From Corallium rubrum (Eukaryota; Cnidaria; Anthozoa; Scleralcyonacea; Coralliidae), in contig CAXIUP010000176.1 of the NCBI GenBank assembly GCA_964035015.1, positions 506,001-570,000 of the forward strand: a DNA stretch of 64,000 nucleotides, in the 5' to 3' direction. The position numbers and the translations under genes are program-made. Below the pieces are notes generated by a model. It ran no database searches and had not been told where the DNA came from. It was given only the letters and a program-made list of their open reading frames with translations. Shown one piece after another: positions 42,368 through 53,732 of this stretch. The stretch's first letter is position 1. Each line of letters starts with the position of its first letter.

Positions 42368-43053
42368 ATAGAGTAAAATACTTGAGTATGTCCTTAGTAC
42401 CATGCAGTGAACTCTATATAAGGACTGGAACGCTACCTCTATAAGGCCGGCCTTATGATTGGGTGAAGCCAATGAACGTCTGACCAACGTCGAAGGAGCG
42501 GTAGAAAACAGAACAATGGTCCAGCGAGAATTTTTTATTTTTTTGTAGTTAAACTTATTTAGAATTGATGTAACGAAGCCAGTATGTATTAGAATCATTG
42601 TCCTTTCTGTCTGAGGTATGTTTGCTGCATGGCAAAAATAGATTGAAGGAGGAAATATATTGCCAAACAAATGCAAAATGTTGCTTGGCCGGATTAATGG
42701 AGACTCCTGACGAAAATTCAGGTTTTATTTAGTATTTATTCGTCTTTATTGTACGAATTCTTGCAACCCTGTCAAGCTGTGCCTTTGCTCTTATGAATAG
42801 TCTCCTCATACCTTTTGAATCATTATAAGACCACGTATTGTTTTGATCTTTGATGCCTTTAAAACACTGTCGTTTCGTATTTCTGTTTTTTGCTTGATTT
42901 TTTGACCTCTGAAAATTTAATATTTATGGTTTTTATTGATCATATCAGCATCCATATGCTCGACAGATTATAGCCACTAGATTTCAGTATAGGCTTTAAA
43001 GGACTTGATTAATGCTATCTTTGGTATAGTAGGTTAATACCGAACGTAAGTGG
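42368..43053. other. Non-coding stretch, no gene seen
   Basis: AT-rich sequence between copy 1 of the kilobase repeat and the PLE. No frame or repeat recognised. Confidence 0.45.
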
Positions 43054-43087
43054 TCTAACGTTTCGAGCGAAGGCCCTTCGTCAGAGA
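43054..43087 (-). ncRNA. Hammerhead-like ribozyme motif, third PLE family
   Basis: On the minus strand: TCT, CTGACGA, extra A, stem GGGC/GCTC with loop CTTC, GAAA, CGTT, AGA. Stem I is TCT/AGA where the others have GCT/AGC, a compensated change. ACGT again allows a dimeric stem III. Confidence 0.6.
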
Positions 43088-43387
43088 GAAACGTAAAGAG
43101 TAAAACAAACAACGAGCTTATATACGCGAGATAATCACGTGATAAAAATTAGCCAATCAGATAAAGGTAACCAAGACAAACTAATAATGAGATTCAAAAG
43201 AATAAGCCAATCAGAGCAAAGTAACAATAACAAATAAATAATGAGATGCGAAAGCCATTTGCTATTTTCACCACCGATAAGTAAAAAAAAAGGAGAGTAA
43301 AAAATAGACAGTAAAGAATGGAGAAGTAAAGTGAAAACACTGTTTATGTCTGCCCTTGCTAATACAAAAACAGCATCTTCAGAAGTG

Positions 43388-43945
43388 TTAAATAAAAGAA
43401 AAACGTCCGTTGAGTCCATGAGGATGAATGGTTCCAATTTTGAAAATGAGACGCTTTTCCTGTCGTTTGCGGCTATGATTACCACCGGAAATGGGTGAGA
43501 TAGCACAAATTTTCATGTCAGAAATATGATGGTTGACACTATTAAAATGTCGGGCAACAGGCTTGTCAACATCATTGTTCCTCACAGAACGAAGATGTTC
43601 AGCAAACCTGTCAGATAAACGTCTGCCAGTTTCACCAATGTAGAGCATGCAGCATTTACTGCAAGAAATGCAGTAAATGAGGTTGGAAGAGGTGCATGTG
43701 AAATTATGCCGAATGGTGAAATTAGATTTGAGTCCTGAAATTAATGTGGCAGAGTCAAGAAACGAACATGTTAGCATCGTGTGCGAGAACAAGAAGTAGT
43801 ACCCACAGGTGCCTGTAGATTTTCTCTAAGGGCACTGCGTACTAAACTATCCCGAATGTTTTTATTGCGTGGAAAAGAGATCAAAGGGTTATCAGTGAAA
43901 ATGGCAGATGTGCTATCTTTATTTGATAATGCTATCTTTATTTGA
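43388..43945 (-). pseudogene. PLE RT end and GIY-YIG endonuclease
   Basis: Frame pieces ISFPRNKNIRDSLVRSALRE (end of RT), then, after a frameshift near 43785, LISGLKSNFTIRHNFTCTSS, LIYCISCSKCCMLYIGETGR, RLSDRFAEHLRSVRNND, KPVARHFNSVNHH. The CxxC pair, YIGETGR, and the terminal FKIGTIHPHGLNGRF are visible. The palm of the RT is missing. Confidence 0.8.
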
Positions 43946-44149
43946 TTCAAGATACCTCGACACTTGCATGGAGCTGCCATACAAAAAATCAAGAGATCGC
44001 GCGGTTTCGGACTCAAATTGTGTTTTTTTTCAAATATTCAACCTACTTTTTTACTGCTAATAGACTTTAAAAGAAATATATATTACTGTAGCATGTTCGC
44101 ATATCTTTGTAATTGGTTCATAACAAAATATAACTTACAAAAATAAAGA

Positions 44150-44872
44150 TTTCTTGCATATACAGAGGGTGGTAAAGGGTATTTTCGTGAGCCGTGAATT
44201 ACCAATATATTTTCTTGTGAAATGTGAAATGCCAGAATTTTGTGTCGTGAAACGTGATTTGTATTCCATCCGTGAGCCGTTAGCGTTATTGTCGATTATA
44301 ATAATTGTCCGTGAAATGAGAATAAAGTACTGAAGTTGTCGTGAACTGTGATTAAGCATTACGTATTTTATAATTTTTAAGATTATAAGTTTAATTGGTT
44401 CTGATCTGCGAGAGCCATTGTTCTCCTAGATTTGCCAAACTCTCTCGCTTATATAGTCTATATATCGATACTCGCTCGCGCGTCCAAAGGTCCTCTATGC
44501 CTACCGCGTTCCCCAGAGCCCTCGATCATTTTGGCCAATATTGTCAGTACTGGTGTTTATGGTCCATAATTTATTTAGTTAATTTTTAGAACGGCATGTG
44601 TGTTTGCGCCTGTCTCGTTTGGCTAACTAATATAATTTTCTCAATAAAGTTTAGAAAACATCCAATTTAGACAAAATCCTTTATAAAATGTGCCATTAAA
44701 AATATGTTTTAAAAGTTTCAAAATTTTGCTCAAATCTGCTGTCAGATCGCGGGAAATGCCATTTTCAAAAATTCTCCGGGGGAGCATGCCCCCGAACCAC
44801 CTTACAACTGTGGACCACAACTTTGACTGATGTTTTCAAAATCCTAAGTTCGCCCCTGACTATGACGAATAC
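44150..44872. other. Non-coding stretch with hAT-like tail
   Basis: 44160-44350 repeats the words CGTGAGCCGTGA, CGTGAAACGTGA and TGTGAAATGTGAAAT. 44755-44858 has CTCCGGGGGAGCATGCCCCC and CCTAAGTTCGCCCCTGA, a hAT-like terminus similar to 3570-3661. No gene seen. Confidence 0.45.
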
Positions 44873-45868
44873 TAGAAATACATAAACGCAACCCCCTCGC
44901 CCGCAAATATACATAATACCCCCCCCCCCCCCCCCCCTCGATTAAAATATGCACCTGATCTGTTTTTGTATACAAATATAAACACCCTGTCCTCCTGGCC
45001 TCCTTTACATCCTGTTTTATCACTTTTATGAATGTAGTTTTTCTATTATTGACCAATTTCCAAAGCAATGTTTTATTCCAAAATAAGAAAGCAGTGGCTG
45101 AGGAAAAACTTGTGTTACGACCTAACTTAATAGCACCAGAAACTGATGGCAAAAACAAACAATAATTACAGACGCTTATATCAAGTTGCCTATTAAACTG
45201 TTTTAATAATATGATTCCTCATTTTCCAAATATATAATGTTGAACCTCAAAGAAAAACAATGGCAGAACAGAAAAAAATGTGGGTAACAGCCTGAAAACT
45301 ATAGGTATAAGAGAGGAAAAACTAACCAGGGAAGAACTATAACTTAATGCAAAGTTTCACTCGAACCATGGAAAAAAACGCCTGGGAAAATGTATATTAT
45401 TTGACAAGATTTTTGCTGTTTTACTGAGTTTAATACTGAAATGGTTTTGGATATATACGGACTCTAATCAGCTAAAGAAACGGCTGGTAAGTTAAATACG
45501 AATCACTGCTTACCGTTAAATTTTCTTTTGGCTCTTCTCAGATGCTGCAAACACTGCCATACGGGCTACGGCGTTTGGTTTCCGTGGTTTTCTCGTTCGG
45601 TTCTTAGCAAAAAGCAATCAACTCTCTTCAAAATGTGAAAAGCTGTTTGTGTTGATGTTCCTTTCAATTCACTGTTCTCTCTTGAGCCAAGATATACCAG
45701 TGCATGTCTTTTGCCGGCTTTGAACAGACACACGAAGAAACATCTTTTTGTTTTTTTCAGTCACATTTGGCGGCATCTTTTCCGATCTTTATCGCAATTT
45801 TTCATGCTTTTTCAATGGTTTCTTGTCGTGTTTAATATTGTTTGGTTCATTCCACTGCAACATCTCTT
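44873..45868 (-). repeat. Kilobase dispersed repeat, copy 2 (inverted)
   Basis: Inverse of 41374-42367 with a C run at about 44918-44937. Copies differ at scattered bases and small indels, so it is not simply a sequencing duplicate. Confidence 0.65.
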
Positions 45869-45984
45869 CTTAGCTTTCCTTTTTCGGTCATTTGTAAACC
45901 AATTTTTCTGACAAAGATTTTGTTTCGCGTGAGCCGCGAAAGTTGGCGATTTGATGGATATAATTAAGAAATAAATAAAACATA

Positions 45985-46135
45985 AAGCTCCGTGCATATG
46001 TACTCTTATATATGTACGTTTGACGTCATTTGAACACGAAAGAAGTTAAGTAGAAGCACGAGGCGATAGCCGAGTGCCTTTACACTTCTTTCGTGTTCAA
46101 ATGACGTCAAACAAACCTTTATAAGTGTACATATG
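45985..46135. repeat. Palindrome with GAGGCGATAGCCGAG centre
   Basis: CATATGTACTCTTATATATG, TTTGACGTCATTTGAACACG, AAAGAAGT on the left is mirrored on the right around GCACGAGGCGATAGCCGAGTGC. Same plan as 28511-28600 and 37884-38045 but with different stems. Confidence 0.6.
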
Positions 46136-46489
46136 CACAGGAGCGGTATGTTTTACTTGTTTTATAAAATAAGAAGAAGAAAAGACAAGCTAAAAGTGGG
46201 ATAGTTTTGAAAGTTCGCTAGATTTTCCCGCCAGGTGACGCCATCCTACGTCATTTTACGTCATTCATGATCTTCATACTCTTAGAAATGCACGGAGCCC
46301 AGCCAATCAGAGCGTGCGTAGAGGACACCTTATTTTATAAATATACATACATGCATACATACATACATATAAACATCTCGCAGAATTTCTTTCCCACTCG
46401 CGTGTAATTTCGCATGTAAGTGGACACCACGCATGTCGAGATTAGCACCCTCGCCCGGGCTCGGGGATAAGCGCCATGAGGGAAACCTC

Positions 46490-47455
46490 TGGTACAATTT
46501 TAGTCGGCTGATTTTTATCGGCTGCTCAACCGATAAAGATCAGTGTTTACCATATAAGTATGCCATTTACATGTAAAAGCTCACATCTTTAGCAACTGTA
46601 GCTAGTACCATTTTTGCGATCATGCATCAAACCAAATAATTGCAGGAAGAATATATAATACAGTGGAACCCCGCCATATGACCACCCCGTTAATACGACC
46701 ACCTCGTTATTACGACCACTTTTTTTCTGGCCTGAATACATTCTAAGTAGTGTAATACTCCCCCGTTAATACGACCACCCCGTTATTACGAGACCTTAAG
46801 ATCTACGACGGCAACTTCGAGGACGACGTCCTTCAAACAAAAGCATTCTTCTTGCAAAACAAAGATAATGAATAATTTCTAGTCCCAAGTGTAATCTGAA
46901 CACCGTCCTCGCTCTGTATACAACGCTACTCAGAGCATTTTTTTCACGTCTTTGGGACGACGTTGACTCGTGGGGTGATGAGAAGCTGTTGTATGAGATT
47001 GCCCTAACACAGACACTGCAACCGTTTTAACACTTCGAAAATTATAAAACAAGCTTCAAGTATTGAATACCGTAGTCAGTTAACCGTGCCTTCTTTTTAA
47101 TGCTAAAATTTGAATTGCTTTTTAACCGCCGTCGTTGTCCTAGCATCTTAAGGTCCTTATTTTTCTGGCCCGACGGTGGTCGTATTAACGAGGTTCCACT
47201 GTAGGTGATCAGCTAGTGAACGATAAAGTCAGGTGATCGCCGCCACATATGGCATGATGCCATATTTTGACCCAATTTAATCGGGCAATATCAAACCAGT
47301 TCAATATTGTCCGATAAAAATCGGCCGATAAAAATTGCTCAGTATAATGACACCGCACACGTAACGATTTTAGTCAAAAGCCCAAAATTGAGTTGACCGA
47401 TAAAAATCAGCTGACTAATAAAATCGTATCGTGTGCACCCGGCTTTACGACAGCC
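46490..47455. mobile_element. Palindromic-word element, word CCGATAAAAATCGG, interrupted
   Basis: ATTTTAGTCGGCTGATTTTT, ATCGGCTG on the left; CCGATAAAAATCGGCCGATA, AAAATCAGCTGACTAATAAA and GTGTGCACCCGGC on the right. GCACACG flanks recur next to the word. A Tigger-like MITE sits inside. Left border uncertain. Confidence 0.5.
46661..47201. mobile_element. Tigger/pogo-like MITE
   Basis: Ends CAGTGGAACC and GGTTCCACTG with TA on both sides (46659-46660, 47202-47203). The subterminal phrase CGTTAATACGACCACC recurs in direct and inverse orientation, as in pogo/Tigger families. No transposase. Confidence 0.8.
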
Positions 47456-48760
47456 TATAAACTCATACTCTACCCGAACTACTAGCGATTTTAACCCAAC
47501 GCAAGATTTTCTAGGTCACCTTTCTAACACTAATAACAAACATCCTAACCCAAGACACAACTAAACTGGTTTAATTCTATCGTCTAGCACATCAGGCAAA
47601 TAAATAAATAAACGTTTGCCGCCAGGTCAAGGTCTATTGACTCTACTGCTGCCTTTAGACTGTGACTTACCACTATTTGAAAGCCAAAGGGAAGGTTAGT
47701 TGAAGAACAAAAGTCAAACAAGATAAGCAGTAGTGAAGACTTCGATATGTGGTAGTCCTGAAAAATATGTTCGAAACAGTGAGAGTTAATATTTTGTTTC
47801 GTCACTATTTTCTTTTGGCTTCACTGTTTTAAATAATTTCTCAGTGGTAACACACCAGGGGTCACCGTGCATCGCGATATGCATAAACAGCCGCCAGGCC
47901 GGGGTGGTCAATAAAAAGGACAAATACACGGATTTGGGGTTGTTTCCCGCGCTTCAGACTGACATTTTGACATATAGAGCCATAAGATAAATACCAAGAA
48001 CGGGGGTTTTATACTATTTAAATAACGAGCAGGAATGTTTTATCAGATTTAAATGAACTCTTAGACGGTTAAATGAGTTCGCAAGCGTAAGGTGAAAGCG
48101 CCATTGAAATGTTAATCGCTGTCGGCAATGATTAATGTTGTTTTTCTCTTTTTGAAACAGTTCTTCAGAGAAAAACCCGTGCCGAAATAGTGCCTTTTTC
48201 AGAGTATACCAGACCCGAAAGCCGAGGTCTATTTCAACGCTCCGAAACGTCAGCTCAACGATGTTACAATCAATAAAAAACGAAACTTGAACATCTATTT
48301 AATAAATTGGAAATTAGTCGGCATGACCATGACGACTGGCAAAATTTAAAATTCTAATGCACTCGTGCTGGCTTTCGGACATTCTCTTTCATTATTTTGA
48401 CACCATAACTATGGAATAGCGTGGAATAGTCTGATAGCCATACGCACTCAGTAAGAGAAAATCATGGAGAAAATATATCAGACGTCTGCGAAATTGGACT
48501 TCGCAAAAAAAAATTAAACGGCCAACTGTTTCGTAGCAGCGATATCTCGTGTTCAAAATGAACTTGTAATGCTGAAGCGGAACATTTTAACACTCGCTTT
48601 GTTACATTACCATTACCTCTACCTGTCCTAAATACCACAAGTATCCCACCTTAATCCTGAAAATAATCCACCACTTGTTGAAACTGATAATCCTGAGCGT
48701 GAAGTAAGTGAAGATGACCATGAAGTAAGTGAAGAGGAAGCCCACGAACACAATTTAGCC
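47456..48760. other. Non-coding stretch, one weak coding trace
   Basis: No repeat borders. At 48655-48757 an acidic frame (NPPLVETDNPEREVSEDDHE, VSEEEAHEHNLA) runs to the TTAA of the next MITE; it may be an exon remnant but has no clear splice signals. Confidence 0.35.
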
Positions 48761-48764
48761 TTAA

Positions 48765-49240
48765 AGTGTATATGAAACGAAAATTAAGTTTGTCTTATTT
48801 GAAAGAACTCTTAAAATAATGGGGAATATCAATTTACAGCTTTTTCATATTTTACTTAGTTCTTGAGATATTTAGACTTATGTGATATTCAAATGAGATA
48901 ACTTTTTATCGTTTTTTTCTAATTAACATATTCGAAAATCGTGAATATTTTTAAGATTATTGATCAAAATCACTTGTAGCTTGTCTTTCATGTTTAGTTG
49001 CATGAACTGTAGCAATATGCAAAGTTTCAAGTGATTTTGTTCAATAATCTTAAAAATATTCGAGATTTTCGAATATGTTAATTAGAAAAAAACGAACCAT
49101 AAGTTATCTCATTTGAATATCACATAAGTCTAAATATCTCAAGAACTAAGTAAAATATGAAAAAGCTATAAATTGATATTCCCCATTATTTTAAGAGTTC
49201 TTTCAAATAAGACAAACTTAATTTTGGTTTCATATACACT
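48765..49240. mobile_element. TTAA foldback MITE (AGTGTATATGAAAC family)
   Basis: AGTGTATATGAAAC...GTTTCATATACACT with TTAA at 48761-48764 and 49241-49244. The arms of about 200 bases (GAATATCAATTTACAGC and inverse) meet near 49000. A nearly perfect long hairpin. Confidence 0.8.
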
Positions 49241-49474
49241 TTAAATACTGAACATCCTTCTTCAAATGTATTCAATTTATCTAGTCGTATTCTTACATTA
49301 TCAGAAGTTAATATTCTTTCTAAACGGGTTTGAATTTTTGTCCAACCCCAAAAACTATTAATCGCTTCCAGCTATACAGAAGGATATTTTTGATTTTGGT
49401 AGACGACTGAAACGTAAATTCTTGTTTCGTCATAGTCAATCTAGTACCAATAATGTTTCTGATTTGCATCTTAA

Positions 49475-49640
49475 AGTGCTTATATCACTTGTGGGGTTTT
49501 AACGTATTTAAATAGAGCAGAAAAAATCAGTTAATAAGTTATTTTGCCGTTTTTGATTTAGTCAAATAGTTCTGGACATATTGGCTTCTGAACATGCCAA
49601 TGCTCAAAAATTTCCGTCCTTCATTTTAACACCTTGGGGG
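49475..49640. mobile_element. Partial TTAA foldback MITE (AGTGCTTATATC family)
   Basis: AGTGCTTATATCACTTGTGG follows TTAA (49471-49474) and continues through the arm of the 35582 element and its middle (TTTAACACCTTGGG), but the second arm is missing. Confidence 0.65.
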
Positions 49641-49989
49641 CCAGGTTGAGTGACATTGAGTCGCAAAAACATGAGCTCACAAGATTCCTATAATTTCCGC
49701 GAGTATTTATCGAATAGTTACTTTTCTTTCGTTTACACCTAGGGAAAACATGTCTCCCAAAAAGTACGCATGGATTTTATGAATAAACCAAAAATGACAA
49801 AGATATTCTATTTTTTTGTCAAAAATATCCCTTAAAATTTCATTAAAACATTATGATTTTCTCAATTGAAAAACGCATGCGTACTTTTTTGCACATAACA
49901 ATTCTGGTTCTAGTGAAACTTATTTAATTAGCAAAACGTTTAAGTTAGCGGAAATTATAGGTTTTATCTCATCTCAATGACGTCAAAAT
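49641..49989. repeat. Possible foldback around a TTTTGT centre
   Basis: GATTCCTATAATTTCCGCG near 49685 and CGGAAATTATAGGTTTTATC near 49950 are inverted. GTACGCATGGATTTTATG and CGCATGCGTACTTTT also pair loosely. No gene. Confidence 0.4.
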
Positions 49990-50945
49990 GACGTGCAGAG
50001 TATCTAGCATTTCTAGCACGGGGATAAAATTTGTAAAGCTCTAGAAGCTTGTGGTCAAATCAAGTTTTCCCTAGCAATGGGTCGAAATAAATATGTCTGA
50101 AGACACTTAATATATCTTGAAGCGAAACCAGAGAACCTGAAGAAACCAAACGCCGTATGGTAAACAAAAACTCGATCTGAATTGCAGTGTTTGTGGTCAC
50201 CCAGTGGTCTCAAAATCATTTTAAAGTTAACAGTAGGGGATTTGTATTTTGTCCTTATGTCCTAAAACAATATACAGCTTCGCCTTTTCGTGCTTTCTCT
50301 TTGCTCGTCCAAACCGTAAGTCAACGTAAAACACTAGCGGCTGTACACAGCCTACCTTAGGCTTATGTGGACGTGATGTTTTTCATTGACTTTGCATATT
50401 GCACGTCTTATTATTAAAAATACTCATGGGCTTTGTCGGTTTTCTTGGCTGTATTTCCAAATTTTCGAATGAAACGTTGTCTGTTTAATAATACTTCATT
50501 CTAGAATCCGATTCTACTGAATTGTTTTTATCCCAGACTCTATTATAAATGTAATTTTTGAGCTGTTAACTTTCAATTCTGCCTTTGCAAAACATCTATT
50601 GCATAGGGAAGCCATTTAAAGGCTTTCTAAAAATAATCCCTTTTGAAACCTCCTAAAAACAATATAATTTTTACAACTAGAATTTAACACTGAAATCTAA
50701 GTTTTGCTTTGATATGTTCAACTTTCATTAAATGATTTAAATCAGTTTTGTCATCCTATCCATAAATTCTATAATTATTCCAAGGATTTAATATCATTTG
50801 TTTTTATATCTGTTTGTTTTTATATTGGCTGTACCGTATATTAGGAGTGCTTATTTTAATCAGGGGGTGGTGGGTGTTTCAAAAAAGCATGTAAAAGCGG
50901 GCGAGGGGTTGTTGCGTTCATGTATTTCTAGTATTATTATTAAAC
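49990..50945 (+). repeat. Kilobase dispersed repeat, copy 3 (diverged)
   Basis: Shares GAAACCAAACGCCGTATGG, GCGGGCGAGGGGTTGTTGCG and TTCATGTATTTCTAGTATT with copies 1 and 2, in direct orientation to copy 1, but much of the middle is not alignable by eye. Confidence 0.5.
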
Positions 50946-51065
50946 TACCTACCTCAACAATTTTTGGAAGATTGCTAAAATATACATTACCGAAGAGTCC
51001 TTTTTAGGGAGTGAGCAACAAAAGTTATTCTATTCTTTTTTATTCTATTTTTTTAGTCTATTTTT

Positions 51066-51599
51066 TTAATCTAATCTAATCTAATCTAATCTAATCTAAT
51101 CTAATCTAATCTAATCTAATCTAATCTAATCTAATCTAATCTAATCTAATCTAATCTAATCTAATCTAATCTAATCTAATCTAATCTAATCTAATCTAAT
51201 CTAATCTAATTTAATCTATTCTATTCTATTCTGTTCTGTTCTGTTCTGTTCTGTTCTGTTCTGTTCTGTTCTGTTCTGTTCTGTTCTGTTCTGTTCTGTT
51301 CTGTTCTGTTCTGTTCTGTTCTGTTCTGTTCTGTTCTGTTCTGTTCTGTTCTGTTCTGTTCTGTTCTGTTCTGTTCTGTTCTGTTCTGTTCTGTTCTGTT
51401 CTGTTCTGTTCTGTTCTGTTCTGTTCTGTTCTGTTCTGTTCTGTTCTGTTCTGTTCGGTTCGGTTCGGTTCGGTTCTGTTCTGTTCTGTTCTGTTCTGTT
51501 CTGTTCTGTTCTGTTCTGTTCTGTTCTGTTCTGTTCTGTTCTGTTCTGTTCTGTTCTGTTCTGTTCTGTTCTGTTCTATTCTATTCTATTCTATTCTAT
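51066..51599. repeat. Compound pentanucleotide satellite
   Basis: About 29 units of CTAAT, then CTATT, then about 69 units of CTGTT with a block of four CGGTT at 51456-51475, then CTATT again. The 5-base phase is kept through all blocks. Confidence 0.95.
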
Positions 51600-51744
51600 G
51601 CTAAAGAAATGAAACCCAAGTCCTAATCTTAAACCTAACGCTAAAGGGGGGACCCTTGCTGACCTAGGCTATCAGTATGCTTTAATAGCAACACACAGGC
51701 ATAATTGTTGGTTTGCAACCAATTCCTTAAGATTTGGAAGACAA

Positions 51745-51845
51745 AGAAACGGCGGCCATGTTGGAGGAAAACATACTCCAAATACAATAGTTGCTATAAC
51801 TAAGATTCTTTTGTTAAAGTTCCTCCAACATGGCCGCCATGATAT
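51745..51845. repeat. Short foldback with GGCGGCCATGTTGGAGGAA arms
   Basis: GGCGGCCATGTTGGAGGAA is mirrored by TTCCTCCAACATGGCCGCC about 55 bases on. The same word appears near 54440, with the related ATATGGCCGCCGTT inverse near 54618. Confidence 0.6.
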
Positions 51846-51934
51846 CAAGTGCAAACCAAGAATAGCGAACACACAACGGCTAACTAAACTAGACCTTAAG
51901 TAGTTGCATGTTTTGGACGGCTTTTTCCCTTTAG

Positions 51935-52060
51935 GTCATTGATGCTTTCCTTTGGATAATCCAGGCAAGACATGATAATGTGGCTGTAGTTGAAACCAGC
52001 TTGATGTTGGCTGAAAATGAAAGAATACAACACTGCACTAAACTAATCGTACAGCTTGCG
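51935..52060 (+). CDS. Candidate internal exon, phase 0, unidentified
   Basis: TTTTTCCCTTTAG precedes and GTAAAT follows. The 126 bases are exactly 42 codons in the only open frame: VIDAFLWIIQARHDNVAVVE, TSLMLAENERIQHCTKLIVQ, LA. Helical and hydrophobic in pattern. I do not recognise it, and it does not look like the transferase gene whose last exon lies at 53821. Confidence 0.5.
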
Positions 52061-52166
52061 GTAAATGGTCAACATTGGACCTTATTGGTGAGTCTGCTCA
52101 TAGGACACTCAGTATAGAGTCATTTTGATAATGGTCTTGCTGACTCCTTATCAACTATCTCTCTAA

Positions 52167-52671
52167 GGGCCTGTTTATAGGACCCCGGTGTACCGGGATG
52201 TCCTGGTTGCCCGGGATGAATTTCATCCCGTGTTTATATGGAGTAAACAAAGTGCTCCTCCCGGTTGACCGGGATGAATTTCATCCCGGGTCAAAAAGCG
52301 CGGGAATTTAAGGAAATGGACAAAAAAGCAAAAACTCACCTTAATTCTACTATGTTAGAAGTTATTTCACTTTTATTCAGTGTTTTGCCTTTACACCTGA
52401 CGGTTTGGACGAAATTCTGACCGTAATATTCAAAGTTACAAGCATTGTAGTTCAGTAAACTTCATCCCGGTTCACCGGGATGTCGCGTTTATAGGGGAAA
52501 AAATCTGTCCCGGTGTACCGAGATCCCGGTTGCTTCAACCGAGATCCCGGTACACCGGAACGTCCCGGTCTCCATATAAATGCAACCGCGAAAATAACAG
52601 TAAATTATCTACAAGCCGAGATCCCGGTACACCGGGACATCCCGGTGTACCGAGATCATATAAACAGGCCC
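52167..52671. mobile_element. Palindromic-word MITE, word CCGGTGTACCGGGATG
   Basis: GGGCCTGTTTATAGGACCCC at the left, inverse of GGGCCTGTTTATATGATCTC at the right, TAA at both ends (52164-52166, 52672-52674). The words CCGGTGTACCGGGATG, GGGATGAATTTCATCCCGG and GTTTATAGG or ATATAAA flanks recur. Confidence 0.8.
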
Positions 52672-52674
52672 TAA

Positions 52675-52768
52675 CCGTTTCCTATCCGAATTGGTCTTTA
52701 GTATTTCATTCTGGCTAACGCCAGACGATTTTATTCCCCTCCGGGGAAGCCCTCGGACAGGAATGAGT
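52675..52768 (-). mobile_element. 94-base MITE with GGCTAACGCCAGACGATTTT core
   Basis: Exactly 94 bases between TAA and TAA, same family and length as 61145-61238 and 61257-61350 but inverted. Ends resemble CTCATTCCTGTCCG and CCGTTTCCTATCCG. Confidence 0.75.
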
Positions 52769-52771
52769 TAA

Positions 52772-52902
52772 GGCTATTCTTCACTATAAGGCGATATTTT
52801 TCAAGCAAAGCGACTTTTTGCTTTAGTCTTGGCTGATTAGTTCCACCTGAGAGCTTACGAGACAAAAGAAAATGTCGCTTCGCGCGACATTTTTCACCAG
52901 CC
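52772..52902. mobile_element. TCGCTTCGCGCGA-word MITE, unit a
   Basis: GGCTATTCTTCACTATAAGG, CGATATTTTTCAAGCAAAGC at the left and GCGACATTTTTCACCAGCC at the right; joined to the preceding element at TAA and to the next at TTAA. Confidence 0.65.
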
Positions 52903-52906
52903 TTAA

Positions 52907-53052
52907 GCTGGTTTTCCACTAGGCGATTTTTTTCGCGCGAAGCGACTTTCTTTTGTTCGAATTCAATAGATTTCTGATTAGTTCCAGCTCATAGCTCATG
53001 AGACAAAAGAAAGTCGCTTGGCGCGAAAAAAGTCGCCTAGTGGAAAACAGGC
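52907..53052. mobile_element. TCGCTTCGCGCGA-word MITE, unit b
   Basis: GCTGGTTTTCCACTAGGCGA at the left and TCGCCTAGTGGAAAACAGGC at the right, with internal TCGCGCGAAGCGAC words. Confidence 0.75.
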
Positions 53053-53057
53053 TTTAA

Positions 53058-53199
53058 GCTGGATTTCCACTTGGCGAAAAATGTCGCGCGAAGCGACATT
53101 TAGTTCTTTTGTCTCGTAAGCTCTCAGGTAGAACTAATTAGCCAAGACAAAAGCAAAAGGTCGCTTCGCTCGAAAAATATCGCCTAGTGGAAAACAGCC
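53058..53199. mobile_element. TCGCTTCGCGCGA-word MITE, unit c
   Basis: GCTGGATTTCCACTTGGCGA at the left and TCGCCTAGTGGAAAACAGCC at the right, followed by TAG. Joined to unit b through TTTAA. Confidence 0.75.
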
Positions 53200-53204
53200 T
53201 AGTG

Positions 53205-53637
53205 AAAAATACGTTGGCATTTTTGTTGCTATATTGTACAGAGGAGCATGACAGGAGCACTCACTGAAAATTTCAGGAGAATCTGATGCGTAGTTTTCGC
53301 GCTATCAACTCTCAAAATTTGCCGTGGATAGTTTGTTTTGGCGAAATTTGGGCTTCTTGCCTTCTTGGTAACAATACCTTATGACGTACGCAGATGGATC
53401 ATTAATAGTGAAATCTATTGTTCTTATGCATAGTTGTCCATCTGCGTACGTCATAACCATTGTTTCCGAAAGCCCAAATTTTTCTCCAAGAACAACTAGC
53501 CATGGCAAACTTTGAGAGTTAATAGCGCGAAAACTACGCATCAGATTCTCTTCAAATTTTCAGTGAGTGCTCCTGCCATGCTCCTCTGCACAATAAAACA
53601 ACAAAAATGCCAACGAATTTTTCATTTCATAGACACT
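53205..53637. mobile_element. TTAA foldback MITE (AGTGTCTATGAAAT family), left end lost
   Basis: The right end is ATTTCATAGACACT before TTAA (53638-53641). Arms of about 110 bases with GAGCACTCACTGAAAATTT and CTACGCATCAGATTCTC pair across a centre with CCATCTGCGTACGTCATAA. The left end is replaced by the last unit of the MITE train. Confidence 0.7.
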
Positions 53638-53732
53638 TTAACCAGTGCCGTTACATACAAGCGCAACTATGCTACATAGTATGGCCGTTACATACAAGCG
53701 CAACTATGTATGAAAATGCGTGATGTCCTAGT

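Larger units (their letters stand above)
43054..43945 (-). mobile_element. Third PLE family, truncated
   Basis: Minus-strand RT end, GIY-YIG and 3' hammerhead-like motif. It lies centrally between the two arms of the kilobase inverted repeat. Target duplications were not found. Confidence 0.7.
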
